From JBEIUL01 sp044356865 (lineage in GTDB: Bacteria > Planctomycetota > Phycisphaerae > Phycisphaerales > SM1A02), in contig JBIKVN010000058.1 of assembly GCA_044356865.1 (NCBI GenBank), positions 1 through 14,347 on the forward strand: a stretch of DNA of 14,347 nucleotides, in the 5' to 3' direction. Of the stretch, positions 1 through 6,437 are shown piece by piece (the first letter of the stretch is position 1; the number at the start of each line of letters is the position of its first letter). The notes below the pieces were generated by a model. That model made no database searches. It had not been told where the DNA came from and saw only the letters and a list, made by a program, of their open reading frames with translations. A program made the position numbers and the translations under genes.

Positions 1-468
1 TGCCAGTAGTAGAGGTACATCCGCTCGAGCATCTCGGCCCAGTCGTTGGCCTCGGTGCCGCCGTCGCCGGCCTGGATCGCCACGAAGCACTCGCGGTGGT
101 CGTGCTTGCCCGCGAGCAGGCTCTGGAGCTCGATCCGCTCCATGGCCTTGACGAGCCCGAAGAGCTTCCCGTCGGCCTCGGCGAGGAAGTCCTTGTCGTT
201 GGCTTCCTTCGCGAACTGGTAGGCCACCGTCGCGTCCTCGAGCTCGCGGATCGCGGCCTCGAGCCCGTCGACCTGGGCCCGCAGGAGCTTGAGCTGGTCG
301 ATGACCTTCTGGGCCTCCTTGGGGTTCGCCCAGAAGGCCTCGTCGTTCATCCGGGCCGCGAGGGCCTCACGTTCGGCGAGCTTGCGACCGTAGTCAAAGA
401 GAGTCGCGGAGGGTGTTGATCCGCGCCTCCAGCTCGTCGATCACCGGCTGGTGAGCGTCGTAGTGCAT
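1..468 (-). CDS. prfB: Peptide chain release factor 2, 5' part (programmed +1 frameshift)
   Basis: RF2 recognises UGA and UAA stop codons and triggers peptide release on the ribosome. The gene runs off the left edge, so only about 155 residues are visible. The ATG at 468 opens a 24-codon frame ending CTC CGC GAC TCT CTT TGA. Moving +1 at CTT TGA C continues as DYGRKLAEREALAARMNDEAFW, then the RF2 stretch IQAGDGGTEANDWAEMLERM near the edge, which is diagnostic of RF2 (RF1 has no such in-frame UGA). The N-terminal helical domain is complete; the GGQ and SPF motifs lie outside the window. A TACACT box 9 nt upstream and the absence of an SD suggest a nearly leaderless mRNA. The gene is divergent from the aminotransferase, with 75 nt between the two start codons. 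Confidence 0.96.
393..399 (-). other. prfB: Programmed +1 ribosomal frameshift site CTTTGAC in prfB
   Basis: On the minus strand CTT TGA C sits after codon 24. In-frame reading stops at TGA (394-396); slipping one base gives GAC TAC GGT and the rest of RF2. This is the known autoregulatory signal: low RF2 leaves UGA unread and favours the shift. The codons before it are CGC GAC TCT, so the AGGGGG element that lies a few bases upstream in E. coli prfB is not present. Confidence 0.95.
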
Positions 469-477
469 GGGACGCGG

Positions 478-483
478 AGTGTA
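478..483 (-). promoter_or_regulatory. Putative -10 box TACACT for prfB
   Basis: TACACT in the context CGC-TACACT ends 9 nt before the prfB ATG, and no SD-like purine run lies in between. A start site 6-8 nt downstream of the box would fall at or next to the ATG. The same arrangement recurs at five other protein genes in the window. Confidence 0.55.
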
Positions 484-529
484 GCGGGGAATCGTCGGCG
501 TCCGGCCGGTGCCGCCGTTTTTTTGCCGG

Positions 530-535
530 TAGACT
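530..535 (+). promoter_or_regulatory. Putative -10 box TAGACT for the aminotransferase gene
   Basis: TAGACT in the context CGG-TAGACT ends 8 nt before the ATG at 544. The intervening bases TTCGGCCC contain no SD. A run of seven T lies just upstream at 518-524. I cannot identify a convincing -35 element. Confidence 0.5.
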
Positions 536-543
536 TTCGGCCC

Positions 544-1797
544 ATGTCGACTCCCGAGTCCGGCCCGCTTGCGATCAGCGACCGCGTCCGGCATCTGGCC
601 GAGAGCGCGACCATTGCCGCCGGGGCCCGCGCCGCCGCGCTCAAGGCCCAAGGGAAAGATGTCCTCGCCTTCGCGATGGGCGAGCCCGACTTCGTCACGC
701 CCGAGCCGATCCGCCGGGCCGCGATCGCCGCGATCGAACGCGGCCTGACGCACTACGCCCCGACCGCGGGCGACCGGGAGTGCCGCGCCGCGATCGCCGC
801 CAAGCTGAAGCGCGAGAACGGCATCGACTGCGCTGCCGAGCACATCACGGTGACGGTCGGCGCGAAGCACGCGGTCTACCTCGCCCTGCAGACGCTGCTC
901 GATGTGGGCAAGGGCCAGGAAGTGATCCTGCCGACGCCCGCCTGGGTCAGCTACCGACCGCTCATCGAGCTCGCCGGCGGTACCTGCGTCGAGGTCGCGG
1001 GGGCGATGGCGAACGGCTTCAAGATCACCCCGGACGAGCTCGAGCGGGCGATCACGCCGCGGACGGTCGCGGTCCTCTTCAACTCGCCGTCGAACCCGTG
1101 CGGCACGACCTACACGCCGGCCGAGATCGCGGCCCTCGCCGCGGCGCTCGAACGGCACCCGCAACTGACGGTGATCTCCGACGAGATCTACGAGAAGCTC
1201 GTCTACCCCGAGGTCACGCCCGGGCTTCGCGCGGTCTCGTTCGGATCGTTCCCGGCCCTCGCGAACCGCACCGTCACCGTGAACGGCATGAGCAAGGCGT
1301 TCGCGATGACCGGCTGGCGGATCGGCTACCTCTGCTGCCCGGGCGGCGGCGGGCGGTTCACCCGCGAGGCGATCAAGCTGCAGGCCCAGATGACCAACGG
1401 CATCCCGACCTTCCTCATGCCGGCGATCGTCGAGGCGCTCGGGAACGGGGCCGCGGGCGTCGAGGAGATGCGGAAGCGCTTCGCGGCCCGGGCGAAACTC
1501 ATGCATGCGGGTCTCGCGGCGATCCCGCGGCTGAAGTGCGCGGCCTCGGACGGCGCGTTCTACTCGTTCCCCGACGTCTCGGGCTGCCTCGGGCTGAAGA
1601 CGCCGGCCGGGCGCTCGATCGGAAGCGGCAAGGACTTCGCCGACGCCCTGCTCGACGAGGCCCTCGTCTCGACCGTCTCGGGCGAGGAGTTCGGGGCGTG
1701 CGCCCGCAACCACATCCGGCTCTCGTTCGCCTGCTCGGAAGAGACGATCGCCCGCGGCCTCGAACGGATCGGCTCGTTCGTCGCGTCGCTGCGGTGA
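544..1797 (+). CDS. PLP-dependent class I aminotransferase (aspartate aminotransferase type)
   Basis: The 417-residue protein has the length and motifs of the aspartate/prephenate aminotransferase subgroup (fold type I). Visible signatures are MGEPDF (45-50), YAPTAGDRECR (71-81), PAWVSY (132-137), FNSPSNPCGTTYT (179-191), the SDEIYEKL loop (212-219, PLP-binding Asp213 and Tyr216), the Schiff-base lysine Lys251 in GMSKAFAMTGWRIGY, and NHIRLSFA (389-396), whose Arg392 would bind the substrate carboxylate. It should swap an amino group between aspartate or a related amino acid and 2-oxoglutarate in the cytoplasm. Exact specificity (aspartate, prephenate, alanine) cannot be read from sequence. 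The ATG at 544 is preferred over in-frame upstream codons because the homologous region starts there and a TAGACT box lies directly upstream. The gene converges on the hydrolase gene with 16 nt between stop codons. Confidence 0.93.
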   Translation: MSTPESGPLAISDRVRHLAESATIAAGARAAALKAQGKDVLAFAMGEPDFVTPEPIRRAAIAAIERGLTHYAPTAGDRECRAAIAAKLKRENGIDCAAEHITVTVGAKHAVYLALQTLLDVGKGQEVILPTPAWVSYRPLIELAGGTCVEVAGAMANGFKITPDELERAITPRTVAVLFNSPSNPCGTTYTPAEIAALAAALERHPQLTVISDEIYEKLVYPEVTPGLRAVSFGSFPALANRTVTVNGMSKAFAMTGWRIGYLCCPGGGGRFTREAIKLQAQMTNGIPTFLMPAIVEALGNGAAGVEEMRKRFAARAKLMHAGLAAIPRLKCAASDGAFYSFPDVSGCLGLKTPAGRSIGSGKDFADALLDEALVSTVSGEEFGACARNHIRLSFACSEETIARGLERIGSFVASLR

Positions 1798-1813
1798 CTC
1801 TCAGGGGTGAGTT

Positions 1814-2608
1814 TCAGGGAGGGGCCCGGCGTCGCTGCGCGAACATCCAGTCGAGGACGCCGCCCTCGCCGAAGCGATAGGCGGGCGTCCAGGAGTCGTG
1901 GCCGACGCCCGCGTACTCCTTCAGCGTGACGGTCGCGCCCGCGCCGCGAAGCGCCACCTCCATCATCCGGCTCTGCTCGACCGGGACGACCGGGTCGTCC
2001 GTGCCGTGGGCGATCAGGAAGGGAAGGCCCTTCATGCGGCCGGCCGTCGAGGGGTCGCCGCCGCCGCACACCGGCACGACCGCGGCGAAGAGTTCGCTGC
2101 GGCGCGCCGCAAGGTCGAACGCCCCGAAGCCGCCCATCGAGAGCCCGGTGAGATAGACGCGGTCGCGATCGACCGGCCGCGTCTCGAGCAACTCGTCGAT
2201 CATCGCCTCGACCGCCCGCAGCGATCGCGTCGGCTCGGCGACGAACGCCATCGTGCCGCCGGCCTGCAGGGCCTTCAGGTCGATCGACGCCCAAGTCTCG
2301 TTCGCCGGGCATTGCGGGGCCAGGATGAAGCAGGGGGCCTTCGCCTGGAACTCCGGCTTCGCGGCACCGCCGACGAAGTGCACGAGCTGTTTCGCGTTGT
2401 CGTCGCCGCGCTCGCCCGAGCCGTGGAGGAAGACGACCAGCGGCACCCGCTTCCCGTCGGCGATCGCCTCGGCGGGCGGCTCGACGAGGCGGTAGCGGTA
2501 GGTCGCCTTCTCGCCCCCATCGCCCCGCGGGAACTTCGACACGGCGACGCTTCCCGACGCGATGGCGGGCGAGGCCGCGACCGTCGCGGCCAGCACGATC
2601 GAGATCAC
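1814..2608 (-). CDS. Secreted alpha/beta-hydrolase (esterase / predicted peptidase, COG4099-like)
   Basis: The protein has 264 residues. The N-terminus MISIVLAATVAASPAIA looks like a signal peptide with cleavage after A-I-A, so export is likely. The mature part carries an alpha/beta-hydrolase catalytic triad: Ser157 in GLSMGG, Asp205 in HGTDDPVVP and His237 in VGHDSW. The oxyanion region LHGSGERGDDN (61-71) followed by FILAPQCP (94-101) is typical of the polyhydroxybutyrate-depolymerase/COG4099 group of esterases and putative peptidases. The substrate is unknown. The start is GTG at 2608, whose last two bases share the TGA of nuoB (GTGA overlap), and no good SD is seen, so translation may depend on coupling to nuoB. 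This is an odd partner for a respiratory subunit and may reflect only compact packing. Confidence 0.87.
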   Translation of the reverse strand: MISIVLAATVAASPAIASGSVAVSKFPRGDGGEKATYRYRLVEPPAEAIADGKRVPLVVFLHGSGERGDDNAKQLVHFVGGAAKPEFQAKAPCFILAPQCPANETWASIDLKALQAGGTMAFVAEPTRSLRAVEAMIDELLETRPVDRDRVYLTGLSMGGFGAFDLAARRSELFAAVVPVCGGGDPSTAGRMKGLPFLIAHGTDDPVVPVEQSRMMEVALRGAGATVTLKEYAGVGHDSWTPAYRFGEGGVLDWMFAQRRRAPP

Positions 2609-3174
2609 GACAGCCCGACGGTGACCGGCACCGGCTGCGGCCGCGGCTCGTAGTTCGGGGTCAGGGCGATGTTCAGCGGCAGCCGCTTCCCGCTCGGGTC
2701 GCGGGGGATCTGGTCCTGGTCGATGATCCGCTGGATCGCCATGATGCCCTCGATGAGCATCTCCGGCCGCGGCGGGCAGCCGGGCACGTAGACATCGACC
2801 GGCAGGTACTGGTCGACGCCCTGCACGACCGCGTAGGTGTCGAAGACGCCGCCGGTCGAGGCGCACGCCCCCATCGACAGCACCCACTTCGGCTCGGTCA
2901 TCTGGAGGTAGATCCGCTGCAGCACCGGCAGCGTCTTCACGCTGACGCGGCCCGCGACGATCAGCAGGTCCGATTGCCGCGGGCTGAACCGCATGACCTC
3001 GGCCCCGAAGCGGGAGAGGTCGAAGCGGCTGCACGCCGTCGCCATGAGTTCGATGCCGCAGCAGGCGGTCGCGAAGGGCATCGGCCAGACGCTCGAGCGG
3101 CGGGCCCAGTTGATGACCCGCTGGAGCTGCGTGGTGAGGACGCTGTCGACGGGAAGAGCGCTTTCGATGCCCAT
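2605..3174 (-). CDS. nuoB: NADH-quinone oxidoreductase subunit B (complex I), lone gene
   Basis: NuoB carries iron-sulfur cluster N2, which passes electrons to quinone at the junction of the peripheral and membrane arms of complex I. The 189-residue protein has all four cluster ligands: the adjacent Cys38-Cys39 in FATACCGIELMA, Cys104 in MGACASTGG and Cys133 in YVPGCPPRP. MRFSPRQSDLLIVAGRV (61-77) and KWVLSMG (96-102) are also characteristic. Length is normal for the family. nuoB usually lies between nuoA and nuoC; here its neighbours are a STAS gene and a hydrolase gene, so it has been separated from the other subunits. The ATG at 3174 has a TATGCT box 11 nt upstream and no SD. A hydrogenase small-subunit relative is much less likely given the paired cysteines and close match to NuoB. 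Confidence 0.95.
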   Translation of the reverse strand: MGIESALPVDSVLTTQLQRVINWARRSSVWPMPFATACCGIELMATACSRFDLSRFGAEVMRFSPRQSDLLIVAGRVSVKTLPVLQRIYLQMTEPKWVLSMGACASTGGVFDTYAVVQGVDQYLPVDVYVPGCPPRPEMLIEGIMAIQRIIDQDQIPRDPSGKRLPLNIALTPNYEPRPQPVPVTVGLS

Positions 3175-3185
3175 GGGAGACCGGA

Positions 3186-3191
3186 AGCATA
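3186..3191 (-). promoter_or_regulatory. Putative -10 box TATGCT for nuoB
   Basis: TATGCT in the context CGC-TATGCT ends 11 nt before the nuoB ATG. The bases between (TCCGGTCTCCC) contain no SD. It suggests that nuoB and the following hydrolase gene have their own promoter rather than depending on the STAS gene upstream. Confidence 0.5.
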
Positions 3192-3254
3192 GCGGGCCGG
3201 CTCCCGCCGCAGAGGGGGAAACGGCCCGTTGCGGGTGCAGCGGTGGGGGCGGAC

Positions 3255-3665
3255 TCAGCCGCCGAGGAGCTGCTTCAGGTCCCGTTCGCTGCGGACCACG
3301 TTGAAGAGCCGCTCGACCTTCATCATCCGGAGGACGTCGAGGACCTCGCCGCTCGCTCCGGCAAGCACCGGCGAAAGGCCCGCCGCGACCGCCCGGTTGC
3401 GGAGGTCGACGCAGAGGGCGAGGCCGATCGCCGACATCGAGCGGGCCTTCCCGAGGTCGAGGACGAGGTGGCGGAGGCCCGGCAGGCGGTCGGCGAGGAC
3501 CTTGCCGGTACCGCCGGTGATCGCCGAGGACTCGCGGGAACCGAGGGCGCCCGGGCCGACCACGACCACGAGCCCGGTGCCGCGTCGCTGGATCTCGAAG
3601 GCCGGGGCCGCCGGCGAGTCGCGGTCCGGGACGAGGCTGATCCGATCGAGAGAGCCGTACTCCAT
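3255..3665 (-). CDS. STAS-domain protein (anti-sigma-factor antagonist-like)
   Basis: The 136-residue protein has one STAS fold with a short N-terminal extension: strand GLVVVVGPG (31-39), HLVLDLGKARSMSAIGLAL (66-84), then LSPVLAGASGEVLDVLRMMKVERLFNVV (97-124). This matches SpoIIAA-type antagonists, which control partner-switching kinases or act as scaffold domains in the cytoplasm. The residue aligned with the phosphorylated serine (D-S-S-G in SpoIIAA) is Ala79 in S-A-I-G, so classical phospho-switching looks unlikely. The ATG at 3665 is preceded by GGGGGAAGC, a usable SD. The coiled-coil gene lies 101 nt upstream on the same strand and they may share a transcript. No kinase or sigma factor is nearby, so the pathway is unknown. 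Confidence 0.8.
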   Translation of the reverse strand: MEYGSLDRISLVPDRDSPAAPAFEIQRRGTGLVVVVGPGALGSRESSAITGGTGKVLADRLPGLRHLVLDLGKARSMSAIGLALCVDLRNRAVAAGLSPVLAGASGEVLDVLRMMKVERLFNVVRSERDLKQLLGG

Positions 3666-3766
3666 GCTTCCCCCGGTCGGCCGACGGCACGGGGGGGATT
3701 GCGTGCGAACGCCGGAAAGCGGCCCGAAACCCGTCGGTCGTTCCGCCTGGGGAAGCCCGGGCCCCG

Positions 3767-4981
3767 TCAGGTCGCGCTGCCCTCGAAGTTCCCGGAACCG
3801 GCCGGGCTGGCCGCGGCGTCGCGCCGGACCCGGGCCAGCTCGTCGATGCGCACGCTCGAGAAGGCGTTCTCGGCGGTGCTGGCGAGGCTGCGGAGGCCTT
3901 GGGAGAAGTTCTTGATGTCGGCCTCGAGCGAGGCTCGGATGCCTCCCGAGATCGTCTCGACGAGGGTGTCGGCAACGCCGTTCAGGTTCCGCTCGCCGTT
4001 CAGGAGCGGCGTCCACGGCTCAAGCCGCCCGGCCAGGTTGGACAGGCCATCGCCGGTCGCGCGGGCGGTGGTCGCGACGCGGTCGAGATCCTCGACCTGC
4101 CGGTACAGCTCCTCGCGAGCGGTGCGGGTGCGATCGACCAGTTCGACGAGTTCCCGGAGCGACTCGCGGACGCCCTCGCGGGTCTCGGCCAGCTGTCGGC
4201 CGCTCGTCTCGAGTTCGCTGGCGAGGTGGCTCTGGATCGCCCCGGCGGTCTCGCAGGTGCCGCGGAGGGCCTGATTCCGTTCCTCGGCCCAGTGGCCGGT
4301 CTCGCCGAGGCGGCGGAGGAGGTCCTCGGCCCGTCCGACGGAATCCTCGAGGCCGCCGGTCAGGTCGCGGGCCCGGCCCTCGATCTCGCCGAGCCGCCAC
4401 TCGCGGCGCGAGGTCTCGTCGTCGAAGCGCTGGGCAATGCGGGCGATCGCCCGCTCGACGGTCTCGTCGACGAGCCGCTCGATGCGGGAGCGGATTTCCT
4501 CTTCCGCGAGGTGCACGGTCGACTCGCGGTGCACGGTCGCCGCTTCCGCGGCCCGGACCGCGTGAAGCGACGCCTCGGCGACGATCCGCTCGGTGCAGGC
4601 GGCGAGGGTCGCCTCGTGCCGCTCGGTCATCCGCCGCTCGAGTTCGGCGAGGGCCTCGACGGGAAAGTGGGCGGGAGCGGCGGGCTCGGAAGCCGGACCC
4701 ATCGCCTTCGCCCGCTCGAACTGCACATCGAAGGCCTGGAGCATCTTCACCCCCAGCCGCAGCCGTTCCTGGAGCTCGACCGAGGCGTGGTTGGCCTCGT
4801 GCGAGACTTCGGCGGCCCGGACGGCAAGGGTCTCGAGCTGGCGGAAGACGCCCTCGCTGCGTTCGACGATCCCGAGCAGGAGATCGGTCCCGTGGCGGCC
4901 GGCGTCGCGGGCGGAGACGCTCAGGTCGTCGTGGCGGGCGTGGTCGGTCGGGGCGAACGGTCCGGGGGCGGTCGTGGTCAT
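3767..4981 (-). CDS. Large soluble coiled-coil protein of unknown function
   Basis: I do not recognise this gene. The 404-residue product is almost entirely charged and helical, rich in Ala, Glu and Arg, with long heptad-like stretches at about residues 40-95, 110-190 and 195-310. A second block (about 325-385, LNGVADTLVETISGGIRASLEADIKNF) is less charged and reminiscent of signalling-helix or apolipoprotein-like regions. There is no signal peptide, no transmembrane segment and only two cysteines, so a cytoplasmic scaffold or filament role is plausible but unproven. The ATG at 4981 was chosen because GAGG lies 6 nt upstream; an in-frame ATG at 5059 lacks such a site. The STAS gene follows after 101 nt, the YihY gene precedes after 127 nt, and the leader holds three small hairpins. 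Confidence 0.75.
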   Translation of the reverse strand: MTTTAPGPFAPTDHARHDDLSVSARDAGRHGTDLLLGIVERSEGVFRQLETLAVRAAEVSHEANHASVELQERLRLGVKMLQAFDVQFERAKAMGPASEPAAPAHFPVEALAELERRMTERHEATLAACTERIVAEASLHAVRAAEAATVHRESTVHLAEEEIRSRIERLVDETVERAIARIAQRFDDETSRREWRLGEIEGRARDLTGGLEDSVGRAEDLLRRLGETGHWAEERNQALRGTCETAGAIQSHLASELETSGRQLAETREGVRESLRELVELVDRTRTAREELYRQVEDLDRVATTARATGDGLSNLAGRLEPWTPLLNGERNLNGVADTLVETISGGIRASLEADIKNFSQGLRSLASTAENAFSSVRIDELARVRRDAAASPAGSGNFEGSAT

Positions 4982-5000
4982 CGCGATCCTCGCGGTTCGG

Positions 5001-5063
5001 CGGGCATCCATGCCCGTCGGCGGGAGTGCTTCCCGCGGCGTCGTTGATCGGCATCCCATGCCG
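5001..5063 (-). other. Three tandem small inverted repeats ahead of the coiled-coil gene
   Basis: In the 127-nt gap between the YihY stop and the coiled-coil start are three perfect inverted repeats: 5049-5063 (CGGCAT-N3-ATGCCG), 5020-5036 (GCGGGA-N5-TCCCGC) and 5001-5016 (CGGGCA-N4-TGCCCG). None is followed by a T-run, so they are not classical intrinsic terminators. The outer two share a GCAT/ATGC core. They could fold in the 5' leader of the coiled-coil mRNA or be operator-like sites. Confidence 0.4.
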
Positions 5064-5108
5064 GTTTCGTTCAGGATTCCGCAGCTTCCGCGCGAGGGTT
5101 CGGCGAGT

Positions 5109-6437
5109 TCACCGTCCGGCCATCGCGTCGGCGAGAGTCATCCCGCCGATCGCGGTCCGGCTCGAGGCCCGAAGCTTCCGCGAGACCGAGTCGGGCGGGC
5201 CGAACCGGTCGGCGGCCTTCCAGGCCAGCTCGAGCAGGCCGATCACCTCGATCCGCTCGGCGGGCCGGGCGAGCGAGATGCCCGTCTCGTCGTCGCGGCG
5301 GACGAAGCCCGCCCCTTCCAGCCGATCGATCAGCACCGCCGCGTCGCCGCCGTCGAGCCCGCTCGCCGCCGCCACCTCGTCGGTGGTCAGGGCCTTGCCC
5401 TTCTCGAACGCCTGCCCGATCGCCACCATCGCCGCGAGCGTCTCCTCGGGATCGAGGGCGTGGACGCGGCCCCGGTCCCAGCGGCGGCTGCCGATGGCCT
5501 GCAAGAGCGACGAGATTTCGGCTCCGAACAGGATCACGAGCCAGATCAGGTAGACCCAGAAGAGGAAGAGCGGGATCAGGCCGAGCGAGCCGTAGAGGGC
5601 GCTCACCGCGAACGATTTCCTCAGATAGAGCCCGAACGATCGCTTGCCGATCTCGAGCAGGATCGCCGCCACGAGCGCCCCGATCGCCGCCGGCTTCCAG
5701 CCGACCCTCGTCGCGGGAATGGTCTTGTAGCCGAGGAAGACCATCGCCCAGGTCACCGCGATCGAGAGGACCGCCTTGATCGCGACGAGGATGAATCCCC
5801 ACTTCTCGAGCGGCCCTTGCAGGGCCTCGGCGAACGAGCCGAGGCGGTGCAACAGGTAGGGCATCACCGCCAGCAGCAGCGGCGCCACCGTCAGCACGAA
5901 CCAGTAGACGAGGATCCGCCGCATCCACGAGCGGCCGCGGCCGGTTCGGAAGATGACGTTGAACGCACCCTCGATCGTCGCGAGCACCCAGATCGCCGAG
6001 AACGCGACGAGCCCGAAGCCGGTCCAGCCGAGGGCGGTCACGTTGAAGCCGGCGGCGTAGGCGACGAGGTCGCCGATCCAGACGTCGAGCGTCACCGGGG
6101 CCGCGTCCGTGGCGCCGTTGGCCGCCCCGTCGATGTCGGGAGGGATGATGGTCACCTCGCCGAGCCCGAAGTTCACGAGCACCGCGCTCACCGTCTCGGC
6201 GAAGCGGTCGCCGAGGGCGCTCTTGATCACGAGCGTCACGACCACCAGCACCGGCAGCAGGCCGAACAGCGTGCGGAACGCCAGCGACGCGGCGATGTCG
6301 GTCGCGCGATCCTCGGAGAGGCGGCGCAGGCAGAAGCGGAAGATCTCGAGGGCGCGGGCGGCGCGTTCGGCGCCGAGCCGGTCGGCCAGAAAGGCCTCGA
6401 TCGGGCCGCGGCGGTCGTTGGGAACGGGCTGGCTCAT
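5109..6437 (-). CDS. YihY/BrkB-family inner-membrane protein with C-terminal winged-helix-like domain
   Basis: The 442-residue protein has a short cytoplasmic N-terminus, then the YihY/BrkB (UPF0761) membrane domain. Hydrophobic segments lie at about 55-71, 135-156, 175-197, 213-236, 247-263 and 283-307. The family hallmark is near the end: YGSLGLIPLFLFWVYLIW (282-299) followed by LFGAEISS (303-310). The family was once annotated as ribonuclease BN, which is incorrect; a transport or envelope role is likely but unproven. Residues 330-400 (LTTDEVAAASGLDGGDAAVLIDRLEGAGFV within it) look like a winged-helix module, seen in some long members. A loop at about 92-125 is family-variable. The ATG at 6437 overlaps the stop of the upstream gene as ATGA, and GGAG lies 7 nt upstream, so the two are probably translationally coupled. 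Confidence 0.9.
   Translation of the reverse strand: MSQPVPNDRRGPIEAFLADRLGAERAARALEIFRFCLRRLSEDRATDIAASLAFRTLFGLLPVLVVVTLVIKSALGDRFAETVSAVLVNFGLGEVTIIPPDIDGAANGATDAAPVTLDVWIGDLVAYAAGFNVTALGWTGFGLVAFSAIWVLATIEGAFNVIFRTGRGRSWMRRILVYWFVLTVAPLLLAVMPYLLHRLGSFAEALQGPLEKWGFILVAIKAVLSIAVTWAMVFLGYKTIPATRVGWKPAAIGALVAAILLEIGKRSFGLYLRKSFAVSALYGSLGLIPLFLFWVYLIWLVILFGAEISSLLQAIGSRRWDRGRVHALDPEETLAAMVAIGQAFEKGKALTTDEVAAASGLDGGDAAVLIDRLEGAGFVRRDDETGISLARPAERIEVIGLLELAWKAADRFGPPDSVSRKLRASSRTAIGGMTLADAMAGR

Noticed and set aside
496..524. Possible plus-strand terminator (CGGCG...CGCCG followed by seven T) upstream of the aminotransferase
   Set aside because: The stem is only 5 bp with a 12-nt loop, and no rightward gene precedes it; prfB is on the other strand. 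The T-run is more likely part of the promoter region.
394..1713. 439-residue minus-strand frame ending at the prfB frameshift stop
   Set aside because: Only its last 24 codons are real (prfB frame 0). The rest is antisense to the aminotransferase, which has complete family motifs.
3899..5047. 382-residue plus-strand frame opposite the coiled-coil gene
   Set aside because: It lacks an SD or -10 box and a recognisable domain. The opposite strand has GAGG before its ATG and clear heptad-like composition.
4982..5059. Upstream in-frame ATG (5059) as the coiled-coil start
   Set aside because: It has no SD, lies in the hairpin region, and the added residues are Arg/Pro-rich and unlike the rest; the ATG at 4981 has GAGG at good spacing.
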